Notes: a model not told the origin generated them from the letters alone. Counted from the stretch's first letter, positions 7,822-20,673 are shown. The stretch is 64,000 nt of DNA from an uncultured Rhodospirillaceae bacterium (GCA_945952105.1 CAMFGZ010000001.1:124001-188000), one strand, 5' to 3'. Numbers and translations: made by a program.

Positions 7822-10047
7822 CTAGGTTACGATTCGCATCGATGTCACGCCTTCTTCGCGCGCGCGCACCGTTCCAACATGAGTCATGTCGTCGCTGAGA
7901 GGCGCATCGAACGGCACTGCAGCGAGCAGTCCGCCGGCGGTTTGCGGATCGAACAGCAGCGGCAGCTTCGCATGCGATGAAGAACGCTCCATGCCATCGA
8001 TGAGATGGCGTGCACGCAGGTTCTCTGGCTGCAGCGAGCTCGCAAAGCCCTGCGCGAACAGTTCGATCGCGCCCGGCAGTACCGGCAGTGCATCGAGTTC
8101 GATGTCGACGGTGACTTTGCCTGAAGCGCGAACCATCTCGGCGATGTGACCGGCAAGACCGAAGCCCGTCACGTCGGTGCAGGCGTGTGCACCTGCAGCA
8201 ACGAGAGCCTGTGCCGCCGCACCCGATGGCCTGCGCATAGACGCCAATGCCGCATCGATCCAGCGTGCCTTCGCCATGCCACGCATCGCGGCCGCAAAGA
8301 TCACGCCGGTGCCGAGCTTCTTGGTCAGCACCAGCCGGTCGCCCGGCCTGAGCCCGCCCTTGCGCAACGCCTGCGCCGCGGTGACGAGTCCGTTCACCGA
8401 GAAGCCGAGCGCCGCCTCGGGTCCTTCGCCGGAATGGCCGCCGATCAGGGCGCAGCCCGCGCCGTCGAGGATGCGTCGTGCGCCTGCCAGCATCTGGAAC
8501 AGGTCTTCTTCCATCAACCGCTCGGCGGCTGCGGGCACGACCGCGAGCGCCAAGGCGCTGTGCGGCTTTGCGCCCATCGCCCAGACATCGCCCAGCGCAT
8601 GTACGGCCGCGACCTCGCCGAAGGTGAAAGGATCGTCGATGAAGGTACGGAAGAAATCGACCGACTGGACCAGCGCCTGTCCCGCCGGCACCTCGATGAT
8701 CGCCGCATCGTCGGGCGCGTCGAGGCCGATGGTGACGTTCGAACCGGGCGAGGGGCCGAGCCGTGCCAGCACGCGCTCGAGCACGCCCGCACCGACCTTG
8801 GCGCCGCAGCCGCCGCAGCGCATGCCGATATCGGCCAGCAGGCGCTTCGCTTCGGCATCGGCCAGCGCTGGATCGGGCGCCGCGGCGCGCGCGGACATGT
8901 CCATTGGGGCCGTCGGTGGCTCGCGATACATGCGCATCCACTTGCGGTCGATATGATCTTTCCAGCGCCAGACCCACGCGCCTTCGAAGGCGAAGCCGCC
9001 GCGCGTCGCCACCGCATGACCGTCGCCGGTGCCGAGGAGGGAGAGGTAGCGGCTTTGCGGTGTAAAGGGCCTTGGCCGCTGGCCGAGCAGCGCGAGACGC
9101 AGGTTCTGTGCGAGCGGCGGTCCGTGGCGCACGGCGAAGACCCCGGCCTTTGGACGCGGATGCGCGGTGACGCTGGCGCAGTCGCCAGCCGCGAACACGG
9201 CGGGATCGCCGCTCGACGCCAGCGTCGACTCGACCGCGAGGAAGCCGCGCTCGTCCAGGGGAAGGCCGGTGTCGGCAAACCACTTTGCCGCGCTGGCTTC
9301 GGTCACGACGAACACATCGTCGACCGCCAGCCGCTCACCGGACTCGAGATGCACCGCGTCGGCGTCGATGCGCGTGGCGGCGGCGTTCTCCAGCAGGCGC
9401 ACGCCGCGCCGCTTGAAGATCGCGCGCATGCGGTTTCCCGCCGCCACCGCTTGCCCAGCCAGGATCTCGCCGCGCGTCGCCAGGGTCACCGACACCTCGG
9501 CCTGCCGCGCGACCTCGCGCAGGCGATGGTCGATGGCAAGCGCCAGCTCCACGCCACCCGCTCCGCCGCCGATCACCGCGACCCTGAGCGCCCCCTGCCA
9601 GTCTTTCACCCGTTCGAGGAAACCGAGCCACCGCCGGCCGAGATCGGCGATCGGCTTCACCGGCGTCGCATGCTCGGCAGCACCCGGGATCGAGCGCATG
9701 CTGGGCGAGGATCCGACATCGAGCGAGACGAGATCGTAAGAGACCGGCGGGCGATCCTTCAGCAGGACCTGGCGATTGATCCGATCGAGCCCGACCGCCT
9801 CGGCATGAAGCAGCCGCGCGCCGCTCCAGGCGCAGAGCCGCGCGAGATCGATATGGCATTCATCGAACGTGTAGGCGCCAGCCACGAAGCCCGGGATCAT
9901 GCCGGAGTAGGGCGTCTCGACGTCCCGCGCGATCAGGGTCAGCCGCACGCCCGGCGTCGGCTTCATGCCGAAGCTCTTCACCACATGGACATGCGAATGC
10001 CCACCGCCCACGAGCACGAGATCCTTGAGGAAGGGGGCCGATTGCAT
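7822..10047 (-). CDS. selD: Bifunctional FAD-dependent NADH dehydrogenase-like / selenide, water dikinase
   Basis: A 741-aa fusion. Residues 1-370 form a pyridine-nucleotide-disulfide oxidoreductase of the NDH-2 type (VLVGGGHSHVHV dinucleotide motif, FAAGDCAS near 300). Residues about 400-741 are selenide, water dikinase, which makes selenophosphate from selenide and ATP. The SelD active-site loop is CGGCGAKVG with Cys411 and Cys414, both encoded as Cys rather than selenocysteine. ATG 10047 is chosen because AGGAGG lies 3 nt upstream and the FAD motif follows; upstream in-frame starts would add 19 residues. The fusion is known in other proteobacteria. No selA, selB or tRNA-Sec gene is in the window. 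Confidence 0.93.
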   Translation of the reverse strand: MQSAPFLKDLVLVGGGHSHVHVVKSFGMKPTPGVRLTLIARDVETPYSGMIPGFVAGAYTFDECHIDLARLCAWSGARLLHAEAVGLDRINRQVLLKDRPPVSYDLVSLDVGSSPSMRSIPGAAEHATPVKPIADLGRRWLGFLERVKDWQGALRVAVIGGGAGGVELALAIDHRLREVARQAEVSVTLATRGEILAGQAVAAGNRMRAIFKRRGVRLLENAAATRIDADAVHLESGERLAVDDVFVVTEASAAKWFADTGLPLDERGFLAVESTLASSGDPAVFAAGDCASVTAHPRPKAGVFAVRHGPPLAQNLRLALLGQRPRPFTPQSRYLSLLGTGDGHAVATRGGFAFEGAWVWRWKDHIDRKWMRMYREPPTAPMDMSARAAAPDPALADAEAKRLLADIGMRCGGCGAKVGAGVLERVLARLGPSPGSNVTIGLDAPDDAAIIEVPAGQALVQSVDFFRTFIDDPFTFGEVAAVHALGDVWAMGAKPHSALALAVVPAAAERLMEEDLFQMLAGARRILDGAGCALIGGHSGEGPEAALGFSVNGLVTAAQALRKGGLRPGDRLVLTKKLGTGVIFAAAMRGMAKARWIDAALASMRRPSGAAAQALVAAGAHACTDVTGFGLAGHIAEMVRASGKVTVDIELDALPVLPGAIELFAQGFASSLQPENLRARHLIDGMERSSSHAKLPLLFDPQTAGGLLAAVPFDAPLSDDMTHVGTVRAREEGVTSMRIVT

Positions 10048-10060
10048 CCCCCTCCTATAG

Positions 10061-10132
10061 CCCATCGGGCTGGAAGCCCCGATGGGGCGTGTCCAATTTT
10101 TCACCCTGCGGCCTCGCCTGGCGACTCCAGGC
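10061..10132 (-). other. Two hairpins in the selD leader
   Basis: A perfect 9-bp stem (CCCATCGGG / CCCGATGGG, 10061-10086) ends just before the selD Shine-Dalgarno, and a 6-bp stem (GCCTGG / CCAGGC, 10116-10132) lies further upstream. They may terminate transcription of the Gly-rich gene (stop 10156) or structure the selD 5' leader. Regulation is unproven. Confidence 0.4.
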
Positions 10133-10155
10133 GTCCCGGTCCGCGTGAGTCCGAG

Positions 10156-10533
10156 TTATCGGTTGTTGATCTGGGTCGTGCTCCCATCCGGGGCGACGAT
10201 CGTCGTGTTTCCGTTGATGGTGTAGTAGCGGGATATGCCCGACGAACTGATGATGCTGCCGCCGCCGTTGCCGTTGCTGGTGATCCTGGAGGTGGAACCG
10301 TCCGGTCCGATCAGCGTGCCGCCACCCTGTCCGTCGCCATACATGCGGGAAATGCCCGAGGGTCCGCTGGCCGCCCAGCCGCCGTTGCTGCCTTCATAGA
10401 CCTTCGTCGTTCCGCCGGGCCCGACCAGCGTTCCGCCACCTTGGCCGTTTCCGTAGAAGAAAGTCTGTTGCGCGACCGCCACAGAACCCGACATGGCAAG
10501 ACCGGTAAAGCTCATCATGACTAAACGGCGCAT
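10156..10533 (-). CDS. Secreted Gly/Ser-rich repeat protein, unknown function
   Basis: A 125-aa protein with a signal peptide (MRRLVMMSFTGLAMSGSVAVA, about 1-22). The mature part consists of imperfect repeats of about 25 residues containing GNGQGGGTLVGPGGTT, GDGQGGGTLIGPDGST and GNGGGSI, ending in short Asn/Thr-rich strands. The spacing suggests a small beta-roll or extended surface protein. ATG 10533 is preceded by AAGGAA at proper spacing. The longer frame running on to 12012 is antisense to the membrane-protein gene and is not real. I do not recognise a family. Confidence 0.72.
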   Translation of the reverse strand: MRRLVMMSFTGLAMSGSVAVAQQTFFYGNGQGGGTLVGPGGTTKVYEGSNGGWAASGPSGISRMYGDGQGGGTLIGPDGSTSRITSNGNGGGSIISSSGISRYYTINGNTTIVAPDGSTTQINNR

Positions 10534-10722
10534 GTATCTATTCCTTCTTCTGAAGAGATATAGCGTTGCAAACTTAAATAGTATTATTAAATTTTGAAGC
10601 AACGGCAGGTTGCTTTTTCGAACTTGAAGGGCGCATGGCGACCAAATGCTCGCTTTGTAATAAATTCTGATGTATATCAATTGATTAGGGGCAATTGTTC
10701 CCCTTGTTTGGGGGCGTGCCTC
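10534..10722. other. AT-rich divergent promoter region
   Basis: The 189-bp gap between the divergent Gly-rich and membrane-protein genes is far more AT-rich than its neighbours, with tracts such as TAAATAGTATTATTAAATT and TTGTAATAAATTC. It probably holds both promoters. No specific operator stands out. Confidence 0.45.
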
Positions 10723-12267
10723 ATGGCCGTCAGTTCCGGCCTCTCGGTTTCGCCCGATCTTTCCGGCGACGGCGTCTCGCGCGTCGCGCAACCGCGTTCG
10801 TCGTGGTCGCTGTCCTGGCCGCTGGTACTGGGGCTGCTCCTCTTCATATGTCTCGCCAATGGCAGCGGTTTCCCGCTGCTGGCCGATCCCGACAGCCATT
10901 GGCACATCGCGGTCGGCAACTGGATGCTGGCGCACGGCACCGTGCCGACGGTCGATCCCTTTTCCTTCACCTTCGCGGGCCAGCCGTGGATCGCCAAGGA
11001 GTGGCTGTCGCAGCTGCTGATGGCGTCGGCCTTCAAGCTGGGCGGTTGGGGCGGCACCACCGTGCTGGCGGCGGCCGCGATTGCCGTCTCCTTCGCGCTG
11101 ATGCTGCGGCTGCTGCTGTGCGACCTGCGCCCGCTGCCCGCCGCGTTGTTCGCGTTGGCCGCCATCGTGATGACGCTGCCGCACTTCCTGGCACGCCCGC
11201 ACGTCCTGGCCTTCCCGTTCATGCTGATCTGGATGGCGGGCCTGGTGCGCGCCGTCGAGGAACGCCGCGCGCCGACGCCGCTGCTGCTGCTCGCGATGCT
11301 GCTGTGGGCCAACCTGCATGGCGGCTTCACGCTCGGCTTGCTGCTGGGCGGCGCCTTCGCGGTCGAAGCGCTGTTGGGCGCGCGTGATGCCGAGGAACGC
11401 AAGGCTTTGTTCGCCGGCTGGGCGAAGTTTGGCGTCGCCTCGTTCATCGTAGCCTGCATCACGCCCTACGGACCCGAGCCGATCCTCGTCACCCTGCGCA
11501 TCTTTGGCATCGGCGATGCACTGGCCTTCATTGCGGAATGGAAGTCGCCCGACTTCCAGAAGCAGCCGCTGGCCGAACTGGTCTTGCTGGTCGCCCTCTA
11601 CGCCGCCCTGTCGCGCGGTCTCAGGCTGCCGTTGCTGCGCCTGCTGATCGTCCTGGGCCTGCTGCACCTCTATCTTGCCTATGCTCGGAACGCCGAACTT
11701 CTGGCCATGCTCGCGCCGCTCGCGATCGCGCCCCTGCTGGCGCGCCAATGGCCGGCGCTGCGGCCCGATCCCGCCGACGGGCAGGGCTCCTCGCTCACCG
11801 ACCAGGCCGCCGCGCTCGCGAAGCCCGCGGGACTCGCGGCCGTTGCCGTCGGCATCGCCGCCTGCGCCACGATCGCGCTCGGCCTGGTGCGCTATGGCGG
11901 TATCGTGCCGCCGCTCTCGACCATGCCTTCGACCGCAATGGCTTACGTGAAGCAAGCCGGCATCGGCGGCCGCGTGCTCAATCACTATAATTTCGGCGGC
12001 TATCTCATCCACGCCGGCGTGCCGACCTTCATCGACGGTCGCGGCGAGCTTTACGGCCAGGATTTCATCCGCCGCTACGCCGACACGATCAGCCTGCGCG
12101 GTGGCGAACCGCTGGAGCAGATGCTCGAGCGCAACCGCATCGACTGGACCTTCATGCCACCCGACCAGCCGGCCAATCGTCTGCTCGCCCGTCTGCCGGG
12201 CTGGCGCCAGGCCTATGCGGACGAGGCGGCGGTGATCTTCGTGCGCGAGCGTTCCGCCGGGCGCTGA
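10723..12267 (+). CDS. Polytopic membrane protein, possibly GT-C-fold glycosyltransferase-like
   Basis: A 514-aa protein with about ten predicted hydrophobic segments and an N-terminal loop ADPDSHWHIAVGNWMLAHG with acidic and His residues soon after the first membrane segment. That layout (acidic DxD-like loop after TM1) resembles GT-C glycosyltransferases of the PMT/ArnT class, but I see no definitive family motif. The C-terminal 100 residues (HYNFGGYLIHAGVPTFIDGR onward) are soluble. The start at 10723 is preferred because the upstream in-frame extension crosses the AT-rich promoter region. Confidence 0.7.
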   Translation: MAVSSGLSVSPDLSGDGVSRVAQPRSSWSLSWPLVLGLLLFICLANGSGFPLLADPDSHWHIAVGNWMLAHGTVPTVDPFSFTFAGQPWIAKEWLSQLLMASAFKLGGWGGTTVLAAAAIAVSFALMLRLLLCDLRPLPAALFALAAIVMTLPHFLARPHVLAFPFMLIWMAGLVRAVEERRAPTPLLLLAMLLWANLHGGFTLGLLLGGAFAVEALLGARDAEERKALFAGWAKFGVASFIVACITPYGPEPILVTLRIFGIGDALAFIAEWKSPDFQKQPLAELVLLVALYAALSRGLRLPLLRLLIVLGLLHLYLAYARNAELLAMLAPLAIAPLLARQWPALRPDPADGQGSSLTDQAAALAKPAGLAAVAVGIAACATIALGLVRYGGIVPPLSTMPSTAMAYVKQAGIGGRVLNHYNFGGYLIHAGVPTFIDGRGELYGQDFIRRYADTISLRGGEPLEQMLERNRIDWTFMPPDQPANRLLARLPGWRQAYADEAAVIFVRERSAGR

Positions 12268-12310
12268 CCCGGCCGGAGGTGACGTTCGTCTGTCGACGCC
12301 TGCGCAACGT

Positions 12311-12775
12311 TCACTTCATCCGCGTTGCCGGCTGGATGTAGCAGGCCGTGACGGAGATCGTGCCGGGCTGGAAGGTCGAATCGGCCTTGGCGAGCTTGGC
12401 GGTGAGTTCGTTGCTGACCGTGGCGATGAACATGCAGCGCTGGCCCTCTGCCACAGTCTTCCGGTTACCCATGACGAGCGTGCCCATCGGCGGGGTCGAG
12501 ACGCCGAGGGTGACGGTGGCGCCGACGTCCGATGAGCCGTTGACGCAGACCAGGCTGGTGAAGGAGACGTCGGGGATCGTGTAGGCCAGGGTCAGGCTCT
12601 GGCCGATGTTCTGAAACGGCGCGCTGAAGCATGGGTAGTTGCCGTGCAGTTCGCTCGGCATCTTCGCCGGCGCCGGAGGATGCGGCTGTTCCTGAGCGGA
12701 TGTCTGGGCCTGTCCGGCACCGCTGCCCGCCACGATCAGAAATACGGCGGCCAGCGCGGTTGAAAAGACTTTCAT
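12311..12775 (-). CDS. Exported hypothetical protein
   Basis: A 154-aa protein with a clear signal peptide (MKVFSTALAAVFLIVAGSGAGQAQ). The mature part has four Cys residues that could form disulfides in the periplasm and a beta-rich pattern. I do not recognise the family. ATG 12775 is favoured over an in-frame TTG one codon earlier because AGGGGAG lies at suitable spacing. It converges with the membrane-protein gene, 43 bp away. Confidence 0.7.
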   Translation of the reverse strand: MKVFSTALAAVFLIVAGSGAGQAQTSAQEQPHPPAPAKMPSELHGNYPCFSAPFQNIGQSLTLAYTIPDVSFTSLVCVNGSSDVGATVTLGVSTPPMGTLVMGNRKTVAEGQRCMFIATVSNELTAKLAKADSTFQPGTISVTACYIQPATRMK

Positions 12776-13087
12776 CAAAACTCCCCTTTGTTGTACGCGA
12801 GTATGCGGGAGCTGATTGCCGGGGTGAAGCGTCAGTGCTTGCGAGAAAGCGATAGGTTGCTCGCCACACTCGGCGTGGCACCGTTCTTGTCATCGGTGCA
12901 CAGACGCAGTTCCGGCACTAGTGTCACCTGGGCATAGCGAAGGTCCTTTGGGCCGTACGCGTCTGCCTCATGGGAGACGGGCGGTACGCACCTGTGATGA
13001 CCACCTCGCGTCGTCGGCCGAGGCAGAAGGACGCGTTCGCACCGGCGTGATTGTATAACCACCCGAAACGCTCATAGATGGCGCTGC
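12776..13087. other. 312-bp gene-free spacer before the metal-efflux operon
   Basis: I see no convincing gene. A 76-codon minus-strand frame (12832-13062) starts with low-complexity Arg-rich sequence and has no ribosome-binding site. TTGTATAAC near 13046-13054 could be part of a promoter for the efflux operon. A metal-responsive operator was not recognised. Confidence 0.4.
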
Positions 13088-13438
13088 ATGGTGCTCACGA
13101 TGGGCCTTCGACTGGCAGGGACTTTCCGACGAGGCGCTCGCTTCGTGCGGATGCTTTGCATCCTGTCGCTGGCGGTCGCGAGCGTGCTGCATGTCGTGGG
13201 CGATTGCCGCGGGGCCATGTCGGCTGGTGGCCCGACCTCGGTATCGAGCCTGCCGGACGGGCAGGGCACCGATACCACCCAGGCTGCCGAGACCTGCCAT
13301 AGCTGCTCGGTCGCGTCCTATTTCAATGCCGTGACGTCCGGCGCCGTCGCCCTGGCGGCGGACGAAGTGCCCGAGGGGCGCCTCGTCCAGGTCTTCCCCG
13401 TCTCCCTGCGCATCGCCGGACCTCCCCCCAAGGGCTGA
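13088..13438 (+). CDS. Small membrane/periplasmic protein at head of efflux operon
   Basis: A 116-aa protein with one hydrophobic segment (about 21-38) and a short exported tail carrying Cys40 and a C70-H-S-C73 motif that could bind a metal or form a disulfide. It lies 73 bp before the czcC-like gene on the same strand. Small Cys/His-containing exported proteins often precede Czc/Cus operons, so a sensing or metallochaperone role is plausible but unproven. An in-frame Met5 is an alternative start. Confidence 0.6.
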   Translation: MVLTMGLRLAGTFRRGARFVRMLCILSLAVASVLHVVGDCRGAMSAGGPTSVSSLPDGQGTDTTQAAETCHSCSVASYFNAVTSGAVALAADEVPEGRLVQVFPVSLRIAGPPPKG

Positions 13439-13511
13439 GTCATCGCGTTTCGTTCGCCGCACCGGTCCTGCCGGCGCGGTTCGCCGATGATTGCTCTTTT
13501 GGGATCAGGTC

Positions 13512-14831
13512 ATGTCCATCCGCGTTTTCGCGGCGCTCGCTGCAACGTCACTCGTTGTCGCCGGTGCGCCCGGCGCCGTCCTTGCGCAGACGTCAAAGAC
13601 GTCGCGCACGGCCCAGACGCCAACCCAGCCGCAGCGCGCCGCGACCGGCACGCTGACGCTGCGCCAGGCGCTGCAGCAGGCGGCCAATGCCAGCCCGCGC
13701 CTCGACGTCGCCGACCGGAACATCGGCATGGCGGCCGGCCGGCATCAGCAGGCGGGCGCGCTGCCGAATCCGACGATCGGCTTCGAGGTCGACAATTTCG
13801 CGCCGGGTAATTCCGAGACGGTAGGCGGCGCCGAGACGACCTTGATGCTGAGCCAGCTCATCGAGCTCGGCGGCAAGCGCGACGCGCGCGTGTCGGCGGC
13901 CTTGGGCGATGCCGATGCCATGCGCTGGGAGAAGGAAGCGGCCCGACTGGAGCTGTTGTCGGAGACGACGCTGGCCTTCGTCGAGGCGCTGTCGGTACAG
14001 CGGCGCATCCAGATCCTCGACCGGCAGGCCGCGACTCTCGAGAGACTGGTGCCGCTGATGCAGCGCCGCGTCGAGGCCGGTGCCTCCTCTCCCTCGGAGG
14101 TGACGCGCACCCAGACGGCAGTGGGCATGACGCGGCTGGAGCGCGAGCGCGCGCGTCTCGCCTTCGCGGTGGCGCGGCGCGACCTCGTCGCTCTGATGGG
14201 CCGCGACACGCCCGACTTCACCGCAGTCACCGGCGATTTCGGCCGTCTCGTGCGACCGGCGGCGCTCGAACTGCTCATCAAGGCGATCGACGACAACCCG
14301 CAGCTCATGCGCTGGACGGCGATCCGCGCCCAGCGCGACGGCGAGCTTCTGGTGGCGCGCTTGAAGCCGATCCCGGACGTCACCGCGAGCCTCGGCTGGC
14401 GCTATTACTCCGACACCCAGCAGAGCGCGATTCGCCTCGGCGTCTCGATGCCGTTCCCGGTGCTCGACCAGAATCGCGGCGGCATCCGCGAGGCGCAGGA
14501 GAATTCGCGCAAGGCCCATGCCGAGCGCGCGGTGAACCGGCTGGCACTGATCGCGGTCGTCGCCAAGGCGCACGACACCGCCAACAACCAGCTCCAGCAG
14601 CTCGACCTGATCCGCAAGACGATCCTGCCGACGGCGCGCCAGACCTACGCGACCATCGAGGCGGGGTACGGGCAGGGCCGCTTCACGGTGCTGGAGATCC
14701 TCGATGCCTATCGCGCCGTCGCCGATGCGGAGCTGATGGAGCACGAGGCGCTCGCGAGCTTCCACTCGGCCGTCGCGACGATCGAGGGGCTGACCGCGAC
14801 CCCGGTGAACCTGGCGAGGGCGAGACAATGA
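13512..14831 (+). CDS. czcC: Outer-membrane efflux channel, CzcC/TolC family
   Basis: A 439-aa protein with a signal peptide (MSIRVFAALAATSLVVAGAPGAVLAQ) and the two tandem OEP repeats of TolC-type channels, rich in heptad-like Leu/Ala (LTLRQALQQAANASPRLD; LMLSQLIELGGKRDARV). It would form the outer-membrane exit duct of a tripartite metal pump. ATG 13512 is chosen because it starts the signal peptide. Its stop overlaps the next ATG (ATGA at 14828), indicating translational coupling with the adaptor. Confidence 0.93.
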   Translation: MSIRVFAALAATSLVVAGAPGAVLAQTSKTSRTAQTPTQPQRAATGTLTLRQALQQAANASPRLDVADRNIGMAAGRHQQAGALPNPTIGFEVDNFAPGNSETVGGAETTLMLSQLIELGGKRDARVSAALGDADAMRWEKEAARLELLSETTLAFVEALSVQRRIQILDRQAATLERLVPLMQRRVEAGASSPSEVTRTQTAVGMTRLERERARLAFAVARRDLVALMGRDTPDFTAVTGDFGRLVRPAALELLIKAIDDNPQLMRWTAIRAQRDGELLVARLKPIPDVTASLGWRYYSDTQQSAIRLGVSMPFPVLDQNRGGIREAQENSRKAHAERAVNRLALIAVVAKAHDTANNQLQQLDLIRKTILPTARQTYATIEAGYGQGRFTVLEILDAYRAVADAELMEHEALASFHSAVATIEGLTATPVNLARARQ

Positions 14832-15814
14832 ATTTCGTGAAGAAGCTACTGGGCTACGCGGTCGTGGCCCTGGTCTGCGCCGGCATCCTGGGCGCGGCGG
14901 GCTATTACGTCTTCGACGCGCGATTCGCCAAGCAGTCCAAGGCCACGGCGAGCAAGGCCGGCCATGGAAAGGAAGGGGAGAAGGACGCGCACGGCCACGA
15001 CGAGGGCGTGAAGCTCACCGATGCGCAGGTGGCGGCGGCGGGGATCGAGATCCTGAAGGCGGGACCGCGCGAGCTGCGCGACATCCTGCTGCTCAACGGC
15101 ACGATCCAGCCCAACCAGGAGACGCTGGTGAAGGTGACGCCGCGCTTTCCCGGCGTCATCCGCAGCATGCGCAAGCGGCTGGGCGACAAGGTGAAGACGG
15201 GCGAGGTACTGGCGACGGTCGAGAGCAACCAGAGCCTCACCGTCTACGAGCTGAAGGCGCCGATCGACGGCACCGTGATCGATCGCGACGGCACCTTGGG
15301 CGAGTTCGCCTCGGAAGCGCGGCCGATCTTCACCATCGCCGACCTGTCGACGATGTGGCTCGACTTCGCCGTCTTCCGCAAGGATTTCGCCAAGGTGCGC
15401 CTGGGCGATGCCGTGTCGATCGATGTCGGCGACGGTGGCCCGCCGATCGAGGCGAAGATCGATTACCTCTCGCCGATCGGCGCCAGCGACACGCAGTCGG
15501 CGGTGGCGCGCGCCATCGTGGCCAACGACGGCCGCCTGCGGCCGGGCCTGTTCGTCAGCGGCCGCGTGGTGCTCTCGGCGCGGCCGGTCGACGTCGCGGT
15601 CAGCACCGGCGCGCTGCAGACGCTCGACGGCAAGACGGTGGTCTTCGTGCGCGCGGGCGAGGCCTTCGAAACACGCGAGGTCGAGCTGGGCGGCCGCGAT
15701 GTCGACTGGGTCGAGGTGATCTTCGGCGTCGTCGACGGCGACCTCTACGCCGCGAAGAACAGCTTCGTGATCAAGGCCGAGATCGGCAAGGCGGGAGCGG
15801 CGCATGAGCATTGA
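14828..15814 (+). CDS. czcB: RND efflux periplasmic adaptor, CzcB type
   Basis: A 328-aa membrane-fusion protein. One N-terminal membrane anchor (about 8-30) is followed by a His-rich segment (GHGKEGEKDAHGHDEG, about 46-61) likely to bind Zn or related cations. The lipoyl/biotinyl-like hairpin domain (GDKVKTGEVLATVESNQSL) and beta-barrel domain follow. It links the inner-membrane pump to the CzcC-like channel. It is shorter than Cupriavidus CzcB (about 520 aa) and lacks that protein's long N-terminal domain. Confidence 0.92.
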   Translation: MNFVKKLLGYAVVALVCAGILGAAGYYVFDARFAKQSKATASKAGHGKEGEKDAHGHDEGVKLTDAQVAAAGIEILKAGPRELRDILLLNGTIQPNQETLVKVTPRFPGVIRSMRKRLGDKVKTGEVLATVESNQSLTVYELKAPIDGTVIDRDGTLGEFASEARPIFTIADLSTMWLDFAVFRKDFAKVRLGDAVSIDVGDGGPPIEAKIDYLSPIGASDTQSAVARAIVANDGRLRPGLFVSGRVVLSARPVDVAVSTGALQTLDGKTVVFVRAGEAFETREVELGGRDVDWVEVIFGVVDGDLYAAKNSFVIKAEIGKAGAAHEH

Positions 15815-15843
15815 TCGCCGCACACGTCACACCCAACGACCCC

Positions 15844-19527
<3,684 letters not shown>

Positions 19528-19539
19528 CAGGTAAAAAGC

Positions 19540-19881
19540 ATGAAGCGCCTGCCCTCCATCATCGCCCTGCTGTCGCTGGCAGGATGCTCCGGCGTTGTGC
19601 CCGCAGCGGGCGAGACGATCGACGGCGAGAAGTTCTCCGGCACCTTCAGCCGTCGCACTGACGGAATCGGCGGCGTAGTGGCGCTCACCAGCGACAGAGG
19701 TGCGCTCTGCGAGGGCCGCTGGGCGCTCGACGAGGATCATGCCGGCTCGATGGCACTCACCTGCGCTGACGGCCGTACCGGCACGGCCGAGCTTATGCCG
19801 GGGCGAGAGACCGGTGGCATGATGAAGGGGATGCTGGGCGGCAAGCCCTTCGCGGGCACCTACGATAGTCCCGTCAGGTGA
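19540..19881 (+). CDS. Putative lipoprotein of the efflux operon
   Basis: A 113-aa protein with a lipobox (LSLAGC, Cys16), so it is probably lipidated and membrane-anchored. The rest is Gly-rich and beta-like with one Cys pair (ALCEGRW, LTCADG). It follows the periplasmic accessory gene by 12 nt and ends 6 bp before a convergent gene. Function unknown. Confidence 0.68.
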   Translation: MKRLPSIIALLSLAGCSGVVPAAGETIDGEKFSGTFSRRTDGIGGVVALTSDRGALCEGRWALDEDHAGSMALTCADGRTGTAELMPGRETGGMMKGMLGGKPFAGTYDSPVR

Positions 19882-19887
19882 CGGGGA

Positions 19888-20673
19888 TTACTCCTTCAAC
19901 ACAATCCACGTGCAGTGACCCAGCGCGCAGAGCCTGCCTGACTCCGTGTAGAGCGCAGTGCCAGAATAGAGCTTGCGGCCCTCCGCGCCGATGCGCCAGC
20001 CAACTATGGCGCAGCGCTCGCCGACCCTCGGCCGGTCGAACACTTTCGCGGTCATGCGGCCCGTGAGGGCGGGGCGGATGTCGTCGGGATCCTGGGCGGC
20101 CCAGGCGCCGGGGCAGTCGAGCGTGCCCCACAGGAATTCCGGCTTGATGCGACCGTCGCCGTCGGCGTGGTTGGCGTGCGGCACGTAGCAGGAGAGGGAC
20201 GTGCCGCTGCCCGAGTGGCTGCCAAAGACGCGCAGCCCGTCCCCGACGGCACGACTGCGACCGCAGACGAGGCACCACTGGAAATCGCTGCCTTCGCCGC
20301 AGCCGCCGACGGCATCCTGGTGCAGGACCTCGTTCCAGTCGACGGGCGGTTTCGGCGGCTCGAGGTGGTCCACCGAGCCGGCGCGCGCTTCACAGATCAA
20401 CGTCTCGCCGTCGCGCATCATCATTGCCACGTCCTCGCGCACGAGGTTCATCGGCGTCTCGATGGGGATGGGAGCGCGCAACGTGATCTCGACCGCGCCA
20501 TTTCCGCCGAACGCGCTGGTATAGCGGTCGGCCAGCAGCCCGGCGACATAACCGCCGTTGCCGGAGAGGCGTGGGCCGTTGAAGCCGGCCTTGATGGTGA
20601 GCGTGTCGTCCAACGTCGCCTCGTCGCGTGAAAACCGGGCGTCGAAGCTGCCGTGCGCATGCGAAGAATGCAA
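19888..20673 (-). CDS. Thioesterase-like (hotdog) protein
   Basis: About 261 residues resembling acyl-CoA thioesterase-like proteins with a double-hotdog arrangement: GNGGYVAGLLADRY and ITLRAPIPIETPM in the first half, WGTLDCPGAWAAQ and IVGWRIGAEGRKLYSGTALY in the second. A central CLVCGRSRAVGDGLRVF contains a Cys pair. No in-frame ATG exists at the N-terminus of the conserved region; TTG 20673 is proposed, which leaves 57 bp to the divergent MFS start. The annotated start is therefore uncertain. Substrate unknown. Confidence 0.7.
   Translation of the reverse strand: MHSSHAHGSFDARFSRDEATLDDTLTIKAGFNGPRLSGNGGYVAGLLADRYTSAFGGNGAVEITLRAPIPIETPMNLVREDVAMMMRDGETLICEARAGSVDHLEPPKPPVDWNEVLHQDAVGGCGEGSDFQWCLVCGRSRAVGDGLRVFGSHSGSGTSLSCYVPHANHADGDGRIKPEFLWGTLDCPGAWAAQDPDDIRPALTGRMTAKVFDRPRVGERCAIVGWRIGAEGRKLYSGTALYTESGRLCALGHCTWIVLKE

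Noticed and set aside
8806..8817. Selenocysteine in the SelD active site
   Set aside because: Both active-site positions are ordinary TGC Cys codons; there is no in-frame TGA.
10088..10155. Riboswitch or tRNA-Sec gene upstream of selD
   Set aside because: Only small hairpins are present; no cloverleaf, T-loop sequence or known riboswitch core was found.
8146..10524. 792-codon plus-strand frame across selD
   Set aside because: Composition is Arg/His-rich and it lies opposite well-supported selD.
10534..12012. N-terminal extension of the Gly-rich exported protein to 618 aa
   Set aside because: The extension is antisense to the membrane-protein gene and crosses the AT-rich promoter; the signal peptide and ribosome-binding site place the start at 10533.
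12832..13062. 76-codon minus-strand frame before the efflux operon
   Set aside because: No ribosome-binding site, atypical composition and no recognisable similarity.
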